Shown here piece by piece: positions 25,711-34,530 of a DNA stretch of 64,000 bases; the stretch's first letter is position 1; each line of letters begins with the position of its first letter. Both the position numbers and the translations under genes were made by a program. Location of the stretch: contig CAZLJD010000041.1 in the NCBI GenBank assembly GCA_964559865.1, positions 17,618 to 81,617 of the forward strand. The letters are read 5' to 3'. Below the pieces are notes generated by a model. That model made no database searches and was not told the DNA's origin. It saw only the letters and a program-made list of their open reading frames with translations. Origin of the DNA: JAGHAJ01 sp964559865 [NCBI: uncultured Synergistota bacterium]. GTDB lineage: Bacteria > Synergistota > JAGHAJ01.

Positions 25711-26748
25711 TCACTCCAATCTAACCCGGGGATCTATAAGCGCATAAGACACATCAACTACAAGGTTACCTATTACCATAATAAACGCAAACAAAAGAGA
25801 GAAACCGAGAATCGAGGCATAGTCTAACTGCTGAGCAGCAGTTGCTGCCCACTGTCCCAATCCAGGAAAGTTAAATATCGTTTCCGTAATTACTACACCT
25901 CCAAGCATCTGAACTATCATCATACCAGCTACAGTAACAACAGGTATTAGAGCATTTCTCTCAGCATGTTTGTATATAACAGTCTTTTCATCTACACCTT
26001 TTGCTCTCGCCGTCCTTATATAATCCTTCCTTAATGTTTCTAACATACTGGAACGTGCTATCCTTAATAGGTATGCCCAAGAAACATAAGAAAGTGTGAT
26101 TATTGGAGCCACCAAATGGCGTAAAGCATCTAAAAACACATATCCATAGCCGTTTAACAAAGCATCTACCGTTATAAGCCCAGTATAACGGTGAAAAGAT
26201 GGATTTGTATAAACTATATTTTGTGCCCACACGCTAAGTCTTCCCGGGGGTAACCATCCTAAGACGCCGTAGAAGAAAAACAAAACGAGCAAACCAAATA
26301 TAAAAGTTGGTAGAGACCATCCTATGACAGCAACAATTCGCAAGCTCTGGTCTATCGGGTCATTGTGATGAACAGCTGATACCACTCCCAACCATATACC
26401 AATAAGCACCACTGGAATAATAGAATACAACACCAACTCCAGCGTTGCCGGAAACTTCTCCGCTATAGCAGTCGCAACCGGTTCATTTGCAACCTTAGAC
26501 CACCCAAGGTTGAACTTCAACAACTTTCCAACCCATCTAAAGTAGCCCACGGGATACGGATCATCAAGGTGATACTTTTTTATTAGCCTCTCCGAAGCAG
26601 CAGCACTCTTAAGTGCGTTTGGATTGTTTACATAAGTAGCAAGCCTCTCAAGTGGAGATAAAAGAGAATACACGGAGAAGATGAGAAATGTAACACCAAA
26701 GAGTATCAACGGCAAAAGCAACAACCTTCGCAAAATGTAGGAAAGCAT
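25711..26748 (-). CDS. oppB: Peptide ABC transporter permease, OppB/DppB type (operon 1)
   Basis: Inner-membrane permease; N-terminus MLSYILRRLLLLPLILFGVT is characteristic of DppB/OppB. The EAA-loop motif DYIRTARAKGVDEKTVIYKHAERNAL (only the start and end quoted by position: about residues 235-260) and the C-terminal VDVSYALIDPRVRL are typical. A long loop around 60-85 and a second at 170-200 are extracytoplasmic. It starts after a terminator-like hairpin that separates it from oppA. Confidence 0.94.
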   Translation of the reverse strand: MLSYILRRLLLLPLILFGVTFLIFSVYSLLSPLERLATYVNNPNALKSAAASERLIKKYHLDDPYPVGYFRWVGKLLKFNLGWSKVANEPVATAIAEKFPATLELVLYSIIPVVLIGIWLGVVSAVHHNDPIDQSLRIVAVIGWSLPTFIFGLLVLFFFYGVLGWLPPGRLSVWAQNIVYTNPSFHRYTGLITVDALLNGYGYVFLDALRHLVAPIITLSYVSWAYLLRIARSSMLETLRKDYIRTARAKGVDEKTVIYKHAERNALIPVVTVAGMMIVQMLGGVVITETIFNFPGLGQWAATAAQQLDYASILGFSLLFAFIMVIGNLVVDVSYALIDPRVRLE

Positions 26749-26770
26749 GCTTCACCTCCTCTTTTTACTG

Positions 26771-26798
26771 AAAAGGGGAGACAGCTATGTGTCTCCCC
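26771..26798 (-). terminator. Intercistronic hairpin between oppA and oppB (operon 1)
   Basis: GGGGAGACA (26775-26783) pairs perfectly with TGTCTCCCC (26790-26798), a 9-base-pair stem with a 6-base loop. On the minus strand the stem is followed by TTTT. It lies in the 63 bases between oppA and oppB, where such hairpins commonly lower expression of permease genes relative to the binding protein by partial termination or 3'-end protection. Confidence 0.7.
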
Positions 26799-26811
26799 CT
26801 ACCAAGCGCAA

Positions 26812-28659
26812 CTACTTGCTCAGTGTGTAGAAATCCTGCCCAGGTCTTATAGCATTATAGTACCAACCTTTTACCCATGTTCTTTCAACATGGAAAACTA
26901 TATTCTGATACAGGTAGAGCGAAATGGCATAGTCGTGTGCAATCTTCACAAGTTTCTTATACAGAGCTGCCCTCTTCTTAGGGTCGGTCTCCCTAATAGC
27001 CTTCTTTATAAGAGGATCCACATTCTTCTTGGCAAACTCTATGTATGCCTTTCCAAAGTTTGAGCTGTACGCTCCAGTGCTACCCATATATGTAGGTATA
27101 AAGTTATGTGGGTCAGGATAATCTGCAAGCCAACCTATAGTAAATATCGGCATCTTTTCTGTCCTGTAGAGTTCAAGATAAGCAGACCACTGAACTCCTA
27201 CAGGTTCAATTTTGAACTTTGGATTTATCATCTTTGCGTAAGTTGCTATCATGTCACACGCCATCTTACGAGTGTCATTTCCAGAGTTGTAGAATATCTT
27301 AAACTTAAACCCTTTCTCCCATACCTTACCTCCCCAGGCCTTCTTAAACTCTTCCCTTGCCTTCTTAATACTAAAGTGGTAGAAAAGGGAAGGATCATCA
27401 GAGTACCCCAGCAACCCCTTGACAAGAGGCCCTGGATTTCTTATAGCTAACCCATTTAACGCCTTCTTTATAAAGAGCTCATACGGGAACAGGTAAGAAA
27501 ATGCCTTTCTCACATGCACATCAGAGAAGAAGTTCGGAGGGATACCGTTACCATCAAGTTTACCACTACCTATGTAAGGATTGCCCTTTGCGTTGATCGT
27601 CCATGGCCACATACTAACAACATTCATTAGGCCCGGCAATCCCTTTATAACTCTGACCCCTTTCATATGCTCTACCTCTTTAAGGTTTGCAGGTGGAACA
27701 TACACTATATCTGCATCGCCTTTTTGCAACATAAGCTTCCTTGTGGTCCACTCATCCACATACTTGATAACAACTTCTTTTATCTTTGCAGGGCCACGCC
27801 AGTAGTCGTCAAATCTCTCAAGGATAACTGCCTGGCTCTTTATCCACTTCTTGAGGATAAATGGGCCAGAACCATTCTCCTTAGCATACAGAGGATCTTT
27901 GGCTCTATCCGGATCGTGATACTTCCACCATGTATCGGCCCTACCATCCCATGCTCCCTGAGCAATAGCCCACTTTTTGTCTATAATAGAACCCCAACTG
28001 CCACTGTGCGCCAGTATAGAAAGGAATGGTGCATAAGGCTGTGCAAGGTGGAATACCACATTGTTACCCTTAACCTCTACTGCCTTGTTCACATAGTCAG
28101 TAACAACTTTTATCATTGCCTTTTTATACTGTGGCTTGAGCACCTTTTTGCCATTCTTGTCTGTTGTAAACATATCAGAGTACTTCTTTACACCTGCAAC
28201 TTTTACTGCAAGCTCTTCAATGCTGTCTACACCCAAAAGCGGTTCACAAAGCATCCACACAGGGCCACCAGACCTGTCAAAAATCAAAGCCCTTCTGAAG
28301 CTGTAAGCTACATCTTCAGGAGTAAGAATATCACCGTTATGGAACTTAACGCCTTTCCTTATAGGAAAGATATAAGTAAGCCCCCCATCCTTAATGAGCC
28401 CATTCTCCTTTGATGGCACCTTCGTTGCAATCATAGGCTCAAATTCTTTTAGGCTTGAACCTTTGTAGTTTATAAGGTTATCGTAAAGATTGTAGATTAC
28501 CTCGCCGCTTGCAGTATCGTAGCTCCAATGAGGATCCATAGTTGCGGGACCACCAATGGTAACCTCAATGATAGTGTTGGGATTCTTCACTGCTGCAAAT
28601 GCTACTGAAGAAACCATCAACACCGCAACCAACACAATACCCAACCATTTTCCCTTCAA
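26812..28659 (-). CDS. Peptide ABC transporter substrate-binding protein (operon 1)
   Basis: Exported solute-binding protein family 5 (Opp/Dpp). Signal peptide at about 1-22 (AVLMVSSVAFA), no lipobox. Family motifs: TIGGPATMDPHW near the N-terminus, then FPIRKGVKFHNGDILTPEDVAYSFRRAL, the family 5 signature. 615 residues is at the large end for the family. The start is TTG at 28657-28659 behind AAAGGAGGG; no ATG or GTG is as well placed. First gene of the operon, with its own promoter. Ligand unknown, probably peptides. Confidence 0.93.
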   Translation of the reverse strand: MKGKWLGIVLVAVLMVSSVAFAAVKNPNTIIEVTIGGPATMDPHWSYDTASGEVIYNLYDNLINYKGSSLKEFEPMIATKVPSKENGLIKDGGLTYIFPIRKGVKFHNGDILTPEDVAYSFRRALIFDRSGGPVWMLCEPLLGVDSIEELAVKVAGVKKYSDMFTTDKNGKKVLKPQYKKAMIKVVTDYVNKAVEVKGNNVVFHLAQPYAPFLSILAHSGSWGSIIDKKWAIAQGAWDGRADTWWKYHDPDRAKDPLYAKENGSGPFILKKWIKSQAVILERFDDYWRGPAKIKEVVIKYVDEWTTRKLMLQKGDADIVYVPPANLKEVEHMKGVRVIKGLPGLMNVVSMWPWTINAKGNPYIGSGKLDGNGIPPNFFSDVHVRKAFSYLFPYELFIKKALNGLAIRNPGPLVKGLLGYSDDPSLFYHFSIKKAREEFKKAWGGKVWEKGFKFKIFYNSGNDTRKMACDMIATYAKMINPKFKIEPVGVQWSAYLELYRTEKMPIFTIGWLADYPDPHNFIPTYMGSTGAYSSNFGKAYIEFAKKNVDPLIKKAIRETDPKKRAALYKKLVKIAHDYAISLYLYQNIVFHVERTWVKGWYYNAIRPGQDFYTLSK

Positions 28660-28689
28660 AACTATCCCTCCTTTTACACATTTTTAATA

Positions 28690-28717
28690 ATTATACCACC
28701 CCAAAAGGGCTTGTAAA
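28690..28717 (-). promoter_or_regulatory. Promoter of peptide transporter operon 1
   Basis: On the minus strand the -35 box TTTACA (28712-28717) and a consensus -10 TATAAT (28690-28695) are separated by 16 bases. Transcription would start about 24 bases before the TTG, leaving room for the AAAGGAGGG ribosome site. Confidence 0.65.
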
Positions 28718-28835
28718 AGTACAAAACATACTAAAAGGTCCAAAACCGCAATAATGTCCTACCTTCTAACCCAAAGAAATTACCTTATACAGTAGGGTAG
28801 CCTCTCTCAGTCTTCTAAAACTCCCATTTAAACTG

Positions 28836-28841
28836 TATAAT
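28836..28841 (+). promoter_or_regulatory. -10 element of tmcAL, predicting a near-leaderless transcript
   Basis: TATAAT at 28836-28841 lies only 9 bases before the ATG of tmcAL. A start of transcription 6-8 bases downstream would leave a leader of 1-3 bases. No Shine-Dalgarno is present, and the -35 region is weak. The rest of the interval 28660-28850 holds the divergent oppA promoter and nothing else I can support. Confidence 0.5.
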
Positions 28842-28850
28842 ACATTAAGT

Positions 28851-30056
28851 ATGAAAGTCATGGGTATAGTAGTGGAATACAACCCATTTCATTTTGGCCA
28901 TCAATACCATATAGAAGAAGGGAAAAGGGTTACAGGCGCAGAGGCAGTAGTCGCTGTAATGAGTGGGAACTTTTTGCAAAGAGGAGAGCCAGCTATAGCC
29001 GACAAATGGGCACGCACGGAAATAGCGCTCTCGCAAGGTATAGATCTTTTAATAGAGTTACCCACCGTCTTTTCCTGCCACAACGCAGGTGTATTTGCAA
29101 AAGGAGCTATCTCAATATTAAACTCAACAGGAGTTGTAAACTATCTTGTATTTGGCAGTGAAGAAGGAAAAATAGAAAGCTTACTTAAAGCAGCCAAAGT
29201 ACTTGCCAACGAAAGTCCAGAGTTCAAAAGGAACCTTCACAGCTTCTTAAAAGAAGGCCTATCTTACCCCGACGCACAGAGCAGAGCCCTATCACAACTA
29301 ACTGACTTATCTGCAAACGAACTTGGCAAACCAAACAACATACTCGGCATAGAGTACCTGAAACAGCTACTACTTCTGAAGAGTCCAATACATCCTATAA
29401 CCATAAAAAGGTTACACTCAAACTACCACGATACCGAGGTGAAGGGGAAAATATCCAGTGCAACTGCCATAAGGGAGCTAATAACAAGAAAAGGCATAGA
29501 ATCAGCAAGAAGCTACCTACCTACTAACTCATACGAAATACTCAAGAGAGAGGCAGAAAACGGCAGAGCCCCCATAACACTGCACGACTTTTCCAACCTT
29601 ATACTATACCAGATAAGGAAGGGTGTAGAGATACCAGAAGCCAGAGAAGGCATAGAAAATAGAATAAGAAGGGCTGCTTTTATCTCCACAAACATAAAAG
29701 AGCTAATAGGGAGTATAAAAACCAAGAGGTATACAAAGACAAAGATACAGAGAATGCTCATCCACGCATTGCTGGAACTCACCGAGCACGACAACAAAAC
29801 CTTTCAAAGATCAGGACCACAATACATAAGGGTACTGGGTTTTACAGAAAAGGGCAGAAACATCTTAAAACAAATGAAACAAACAGCATCTCTTCCCGTC
29901 ATTCTGAAACCGCATTTGCAGAATGAAAAACACCCAGCTACTTCAATGCTCAAATACGACATCAGGGCTACATGGATATACGCACTCGCATTCAGGGAGA
30001 GTTCTCTAAGAAGGGGAGATACTGAGTTCAAAAGACATCCTATCTATCTTTGCTAA
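28851..30056 (+). CDS. tmcAL: tRNA(Met) cytidine acetate ligase (TmcAL/YlbM family)
   Basis: ATP-dependent acetate ligase that makes N4-acetylcytidine at the wobble base of elongator tRNA-Met. The N-terminus MKVMGIVVEYNPFHFGHQYH has the nucleotidyltransferase H-x-G-H motif (FHFGHQ). It continues with VAVMSGNFLQRGEPA and FGSEEGKIESL, all TmcAL marks. The family length is about 390-410; here it is 401. Its final 17 bases overlap coaD on the opposite strand. Starts without Shine-Dalgarno. Confidence 0.92.
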   Translation: MKVMGIVVEYNPFHFGHQYHIEEGKRVTGAEAVVAVMSGNFLQRGEPAIADKWARTEIALSQGIDLLIELPTVFSCHNAGVFAKGAISILNSTGVVNYLVFGSEEGKIESLLKAAKVLANESPEFKRNLHSFLKEGLSYPDAQSRALSQLTDLSANELGKPNNILGIEYLKQLLLLKSPIHPITIKRLHSNYHDTEVKGKISSATAIRELITRKGIESARSYLPTNSYEILKREAENGRAPITLHDFSNLILYQIRKGVEIPEAREGIENRIRRAAFISTNIKELIGSIKTKRYTKTKIQRMLIHALLELTEHDNKTFQRSGPQYIRVLGFTEKGRNILKQMKQTASLPVILKPHLQNEKHPATSMLKYDIRATWIYALAFRESSLRRGDTEFKRHPIYLC

Positions 30057-30522
30057 AATGTTCTTTCATGTATCGCACCACAACATCAGGCACAAGGTCA
30101 CTCACGGATCCCCCGTAACTGAAAATCTCCTTCACTATCTTTGAGCTCACAAATGACCTATCTGCCCTGGTAACCAAGAATATAGTTTCGACCTCGGGGT
30201 CTAACTTCTTGTTCATCAAAGCAAGCTGAAACTCATATTCAAAGTCGCTGAGAGCCCTCAGTCCCCTTATAACAACCTTTATACTTTTTTTTCTAAGATA
30301 CTCCACCAGTAGGCCCGAAAATCCTTCAACCTCTACATTCGGAATGTGCTTTGTAGCTTCTTGGACCATCTCTATTCTCTTTCCGAGAGGAAATGTTGGA
30401 TACTTATTTCTACTTTCAGAGACCGCAACCACAAGCCTATCGCATATCTTTGCACCTCTCTCTATCACATCGAGATGACCGTAAGTAAGGGGATCAAATG
30501 TACCAGCGTAAACAGCATCCAC
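30040..30522 (-). CDS. coaD: Phosphopantetheine adenylyltransferase
   Basis: Penultimate step of coenzyme A synthesis: adenylyl transfer from ATP to 4'-phosphopantetheine. Motifs are YAGTFDPLTYGH (with T/HxGH-type T-Y-G-H), GLRALSDFEYEFQLALMN and DRSFVSSKIVKEI. The frame extends to GTG at 30531, but this lies in the Shine-Dalgarno AAAGGAGGAG; a GTG at 30522 is 8 bases from it and gives MDAVYAGTFDP, right for the family (160 residues). The last gene of a ten-gene operon, overlapping tmcAL tail to tail. Confidence 0.95.
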   Translation of the reverse strand: MDAVYAGTFDPLTYGHLDVIERGAKICDRLVVAVSESRNKYPTFPLGKRIEMVQEATKHIPNVEVEGFSGLLVEYLRKKSIKVVIRGLRALSDFEYEFQLALMNKKLDPEVETIFLVTRADRSFVSSKIVKEIFSYGGSVSDLVPDVVVRYMKEHFSKDR

Positions 30523-30527
30523 AAAAA

Positions 30528-31028
30528 TCACTCCTCCTTTGGAATATTATCTATCTTCAGGATACCCAAAGCCGTATCCCCGTAAATATACTCCTTTTCA
30601 ACTATCTCCTTGTCCACATCACCTTTTCTGTACTCTGCAATCAACCAACCACCTTCACCAACAACACTAAACCTCCTTATCAGTCTTACAACTCTTTCCA
30701 CATATCCCTTACCGTAAGGAGGATCCATAAAAACAATATCAAATTTAAGACCTTTATCGTAAAGATATCTCAAGGCTCTAAGGACATCCATACCAACAAC
30801 AAACCCACTATTTATTCCCATCCCCTTTAGTCTCTCTCTTATTGCACTGGCAAGTAGCTTGTCCTTTTCAACCCAAACAACCATATCCGCACCCTTTTCC
30901 AAAACCTTAAAGCCCACATTACCTGTACCAGCAAAAAGATCGAGAAATCTCACTCCATAAACATCTCCCACTATATTAAGCAAAGCCCCCAATACAAGAG
31001 AAGTAGTAGGCCTCAGGCTCCTGCCCAA
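30528..31028 (-). CDS. rsmD: 16S rRNA (guanine(966)-N2)-methyltransferase RsmD
   Basis: SAM-dependent methyltransferase of the small-subunit rRNA. SAM motif FLDLFAGTGNVGFKVLEKGA and catalytic (D/N)PPY in FDIVFMDPPYGKG are clear. The 166-residue product starts directly at the LRPTTS segment; most RsmD proteins have about 12-20 more residues before it. An in-frame stop lies just upstream of the TTG, so the short N-terminus is real. It overlaps the end of recG by 16 bases and is followed by coaD, a classic rsmD-coaD pair. Confidence 0.92.
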   Translation of the reverse strand: MGRSLRPTTSLVLGALLNIVGDVYGVRFLDLFAGTGNVGFKVLEKGADMVVWVEKDKLLASAIRERLKGMGINSGFVVGMDVLRALRYLYDKGLKFDIVFMDPPYGKGYVERVVRLIRRFSVVGEGGWLIAEYRKGDVDKEIVEKEYIYGDTALGILKIDNIPKEE

Positions 31029-33079
31029 AGGTCAAACCTACCCTTCCACCTATTTTTAATCTCCGAAAGCATTGAGGGATAGTCGAAGAGTTTATCCCCA
31101 TAGTTTACGAGTGCTGCTGCTTCCTCCCTTGCAATTTTCAGTATATCTATATCTCTAAGAACATCTGCTATTCTCAAATCCGGCATCCCGTGTTGTTTCA
31201 AACCGTATACCTCACCCGGTCCTCTTATCTTAAGGTCTATCTCAGAGAGCTTAAATCCATTGCTAATCTCCACGAGTGCCCTTAACCGTTTTTTTGCCTC
31301 TTCGGTTTTCGGATCAGATATCAAGACACAATAAGATTCATGTTTACCTCTGCCTACCCTTCCTCTGAGCTGGTGTAGTTGAGAGATACCAAACCTCTCA
31401 GCATTTTCTACAACCATTACAGTCGCATTAGGAACATCTACACCAACCTCTATAACCTGTGTAGCAACTAAAATGTCTATCTTACCATCTCTAAAACTTC
31501 TCATCACAAGCTCTTTATCCCTGCTCTTCATATCTCCGTGAAGCAGTCCAACACGCAGCTCAGGGAACACATCTTCTTTCAAATATTCATACATGGACAC
31601 CGCTGGCTGCACATCAAGAACTTCGGACTCCTCTATAATAGGACAAACAACGTAGATCTGGTGTCCCAGATCCACTTCTTTCCTGATAAACTCGTAAAGC
31701 CTATCTCTACTCGACTCACTTATCCAGTATGTCTTAACAGGCTTTCTTCCAGGAGGCATCTGGTCAATTATAGAGACATCAAGGTCACCATAAAGGGTGA
31801 GCGTCAATGTTCTCGGTATAGGGGTAGCCGTCATAACTAAAAGATGAGGTGCCCTGCCCTTGCTCACAAGTTTAACCCTCTGAGCTACCCCAAATCTGTG
31901 TTGTTCGTCTATAACCACCAGTCCCAAGTTCTTAAACTCTACTCTATCCTGTATAAGGCTGTGAGTACCTATGACAAGGTCTATATCCCCATCGCGCAAA
32001 CCCCTGCAGACATCTTCTTGTTCCCCTTTGGAAAGCTTGCTACCCAGAAATGCCACCCTCATCCCTACATGAGAAAACATATCCTTCACGGAGAGGTAGT
32101 GCTGTTCTGCCAATATCTCTGTGGGAGCCATCATCGCACCTTGATAACCGTTATGCCACGCAACAATTAAGGCAAGCACTGCCACCACTGTCTTACCGGA
32201 ACCAACATCACCCTGCAACAATCTATACATAGGAAAACCAGAGGAAAGGTCCTTGAAAATCTCGTTCAACACCCTCCTCTGTGCAGAAGTCAGTTCAAAC
32301 GGTAGCAGGCCCAACAATCTTTTTATCTCACTTTCATCTATCAAAAACCTGTAACCCTTGTGCTTATCTCTATAGTTCTTTCTTCTGATGCTAAGCGCTA
32401 CCTGTAGCAAAAACAGTTCTTCAAATATCAACCTTTTCCTTGCCCTCTGGAGCTCATCGAAGCTGCTGGGGAAGTGCATGCTCCTAACAGCCTTCCCCCT
32501 ACCCATAAGGTTATACTTACTTAAAAGATAATCAGGTAGAACCTCTGGAAGTTGGTCTATACACTCTTCAATAACAGTCCACAGAAACTTTCTCATCTGT
32601 TTCTGTCTGAGCTTACCGGCTAACGGGTAAACAGGGACTATCCTGCCCATGTTAATATCCAGAAGTTCGCTTGCACCCAGAACTTCAAACTCTGGAGATA
32701 CCATATTCAACTCTCCAAACTTATACTCTACCTTGCCATAGAAGACTCCCTTTACTCCCCGTCTGAGTACATCTTTTATGTACCTTTGATTAAACCACAC
32801 GGCTACAAAGAAATTACCATTTTCATCCCTCAGGCGAGCCTTTATAACATTCATGTTTCTCCTAACCTCTGTGCTTTCCACTGCCATAACTTCCGCTATA
32901 ACTGAACCCTTTTCACCTATCTTTACTGCAGTAACCGGAGTTATACTCCTCCTATCCTCATACCTATTAGGAAACAGGAATAGCAGGTCCTCCACAGTAT
33001 AAACAGAGAGTTTCGAGAAGTCTTTGGCCCTTTTTGGACCAACTCCCTTGATGTATTGAATAGAGGTGCTAAGCTCCAA
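31013..33079 (-). CDS. recG: ATP-dependent DNA helicase RecG
   Basis: Branched-DNA helicase for fork regression and recombination. The N-terminal wedge (OB) domain is at about 50-150. Helicase motifs are RLLQGDVGSGKTVVA (Walker A), VVIDEQHRFGV (DEQH), MTATPIPRTLTLTLYGDLD, and QLRGRVGRG. C-terminal QHGMPDLRIADVLRD is RecG-specific. 688 residues is normal. The TTG start overlaps the yggU end by 11 bases. Confidence 0.96.
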   Translation of the reverse strand: MELSTSIQYIKGVGPKRAKDFSKLSVYTVEDLLFLFPNRYEDRRSITPVTAVKIGEKGSVIAEVMAVESTEVRRNMNVIKARLRDENGNFFVAVWFNQRYIKDVLRRGVKGVFYGKVEYKFGELNMVSPEFEVLGASELLDINMGRIVPVYPLAGKLRQKQMRKFLWTVIEECIDQLPEVLPDYLLSKYNLMGRGKAVRSMHFPSSFDELQRARKRLIFEELFLLQVALSIRRKNYRDKHKGYRFLIDESEIKRLLGLLPFELTSAQRRVLNEIFKDLSSGFPMYRLLQGDVGSGKTVVAVLALIVAWHNGYQGAMMAPTEILAEQHYLSVKDMFSHVGMRVAFLGSKLSKGEQEDVCRGLRDGDIDLVIGTHSLIQDRVEFKNLGLVVIDEQHRFGVAQRVKLVSKGRAPHLLVMTATPIPRTLTLTLYGDLDVSIIDQMPPGRKPVKTYWISESSRDRLYEFIRKEVDLGHQIYVVCPIIEESEVLDVQPAVSMYEYLKEDVFPELRVGLLHGDMKSRDKELVMRSFRDGKIDILVATQVIEVGVDVPNATVMVVENAERFGISQLHQLRGRVGRGKHESYCVLISDPKTEEAKKRLRALVEISNGFKLSEIDLKIRGPGEVYGLKQHGMPDLRIADVLRDIDILKIAREEAAALVNYGDKLFDYPSMLSEIKNRWKGRFDLWAGA

Positions 33080-33386
33080 CTATATCATCTACTCCTTTTC
33101 TCTTCAATGACTCCTTTACCTCTTCTATCTTTTTCCCCCATACAAGAACAGTCTTGTCCTTGGATCTTTCTCCCTGAATAATCATAACCCTGTCCGAGGG
33201 TACATCCAACATCCTTCCAAGGAAGGAGACTATCGCCTCATTTGCCTTGCCTCTTATAGGAGGAGCTGCAACTTTCAGCTTTAGCGCATCTCCATATACA
33301 CCAACTATCTCGTCCTTATTTGCCTTTGGAACTACCCTTACCTTGAATATGACACCTCGCTGATCACTTCTCAGTAGAACCGACAT
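33069..33386 (-). CDS. yggU: DUF167 / YggU family protein
   Basis: Small conserved protein of unknown function. VFKVRVVPKANKDEIVGV-like strand (FKVRVVPKANKDEIVG), LKLKVAAPPIRGKANEAIVSFL and the following GERSKDKTVLV are the family motifs. The frame extends to ATG at 33407, but AAGGGGG at 6 bases before the ATG at 33386 decides the start (105 residues). It overlaps the divIVA end by 23 bases. YggU often travels with yggT and division genes, as here. Confidence 0.88.
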   Translation of the reverse strand: MSVLLRSDQRGVIFKVRVVPKANKDEIVGVYGDALKLKVAAPPIRGKANEAIVSFLGRMLDVPSDRVMIIQGERSKDKTVLVWGKKIEEVKESLKRKGVDDIVGA

Positions 33387-33819
33387 CCAATACCCCCTTA
33401 TTATCATCTTCTATCAGCCTCAAATAGCTTTCAAGCAATGTCTTGAATTCAAGGAAAAAACGCATCCTTGCACGCTTGATACCCTCGAGGTCCTCTTTAA
33501 GCCTCTGAGCCTCCTTGTAAGCCTCTTCTATCAGCTTATCCGCTTTGAGCTTTGCTTCCTTAATTATAAGATCTGCCTCTCTCTGCGCCACCTTTATCTT
33601 CTCTTCAGCACTACTCCGTGCCATCTCTAACTCCTTTTTCGCATCTTCCTCTTTCTTTTTATACTCCGCAAGCTCCACCTTCAACCTCTCGTTCTCCTTG
33701 GAAAGCTCTTCAATTTCATTTGCCACCATCTCCAAGAATTCATCTACTTCATCTACATCATAACCTCTGAACGAACGGCTAAATTCTTGATTATGAATAT
33801 CAAGTGGGGTTATTCCCAC
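33364..33819 (-). CDS. divIVA: DivIVA domain cell-division protein
   Basis: Coiled-coil protein that binds negatively curved membrane and organises division or pole growth. The N-terminus GITPLDIHNQEFSRSFRGYDVDEVDEFLE is the DivIVA signature (positions about 1-30), followed by continuous coiled coil (about 30-130) rich in E and K. The best start is GTG at 33819, 8 bases after AGGGGG, rather than GTG at 33828. 151 residues. It lies in the sepF-yggT-divIVA order found in Firmicutes and some other phyla. Confidence 0.92.
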   Translation of the reverse strand: MGITPLDIHNQEFSRSFRGYDVDEVDEFLEMVANEIEELSKENERLKVELAEYKKKEEDAKKELEMARSSAEEKIKVAQREADLIIKEAKLKADKLIEEAYKEAQRLKEDLEGIKRARMRFFLEFKTLLESYLRLIEDDNKGVLDVGSTEK

Positions 33820-33831
33820 AACCAACACCCC

Positions 33832-34110
33832 CTAAAACAACAATGTGCGAAAGATACTGTCCACCAAATAAGAGATCAACCAAAGCACAATCAACGCTAT
33901 GAGAGGAGCAAGGTCTATCCCAAAATTACCAATAGGGATAACCAACCTCACCCTCCTAAAAAACGGCTCAGTAACCCTATAAATCCATGCAGAGAAGGGG
34001 TTAGAAAAAGGTGGTATCCTCAATAAATCCAAGATAACCCTTATTATGATTATCCACTCATAAATCATAATAAGTAAAGTTATTACCCTATAAATAGTAT
34101 ACAACAGCAA
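33832..34110 (-). CDS. yggT: YggT family membrane protein
   Basis: Integral membrane protein of 92 residues with two hydrophobic hairpins. The YggT motif RVILDLLRIPPFSNPFSAWIYRVTEPFFRRVR spans about 25-55 (P-F-x-x-x-I-x-x-x-T-x-P-x-L/F-x-P/x-x-R). Function is not established, though linked with cell division and osmotic tolerance in the literature. It begins immediately after the sepF stop with a TTG; a second TTG 6 bases later is an alternative. Confidence 0.88.
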   Translation of the reverse strand: MLLYTIYRVITLLIMIYEWIIIIRVILDLLRIPPFSNPFSAWIYRVTEPFFRRVRLVIPIGNFGIDLAPLIALIVLWLISYLVDSIFRTLLF

Positions 34111-34530
34111 TCACTCCTTCTTTTCCGCATCTCTTCTGACATCCCTTACAAGTATTCCCCGAGGCGAAAACATATAAACACGCCTATCTATCTTTGTGAT
34201 ACTACCACCCAAACCGTATGTAACACCACTAATAAAATCCAGCACCTCTTTGGCCTTGGAGTCAGGTAGCATGCGAAAATCCACAATAACGGCATTACCA
34301 CCTTTCAGTAAGTCAGCCATCTCCTTTGCCGGCTCAGGAGAAACAGGCCTAAATATGTGTACAGAAAAGGCATATCCCATTGCCGAACCATCTTCATCCA
34401 CCTCTCCAAGGAGCCTTGCCCTCCTATCTGCAGAAGAAGGAGAAGGATTCCTCCTCCACCTTCTATCCTCTACAAAGTCTGTCCATCCTATTGTGGATAG
34501 GAACTTCCTCCACACGTTATCAGTAGCCAA
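34111..34530 (-). CDS. sepF: Cell division protein SepF
   Basis: FtsZ-membrane tether. The N-terminal amphipathic-like start MATDNVWRKFLSTIGW is followed by a linker, then the SepF core: IFRPVSPEPAKEMADLLKGGNAVIVDFR, LDFISGVTYGLGGSITKI and VYMFSPRG. The 139-residue length is family-typical. It starts with TTG inside the end of the HlyD-like gene, 8 bases after GAGGG. Confidence 0.93.
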   Translation of the reverse strand: MATDNVWRKFLSTIGWTDFVEDRRWRRNPSPSSADRRARLLGEVDEDGSAMGYAFSVHIFRPVSPEPAKEMADLLKGGNAVIVDFRMLPDSKAKEVLDFISGVTYGLGGSITKIDRRVYMFSPRGILVRDVRRDAEKKE

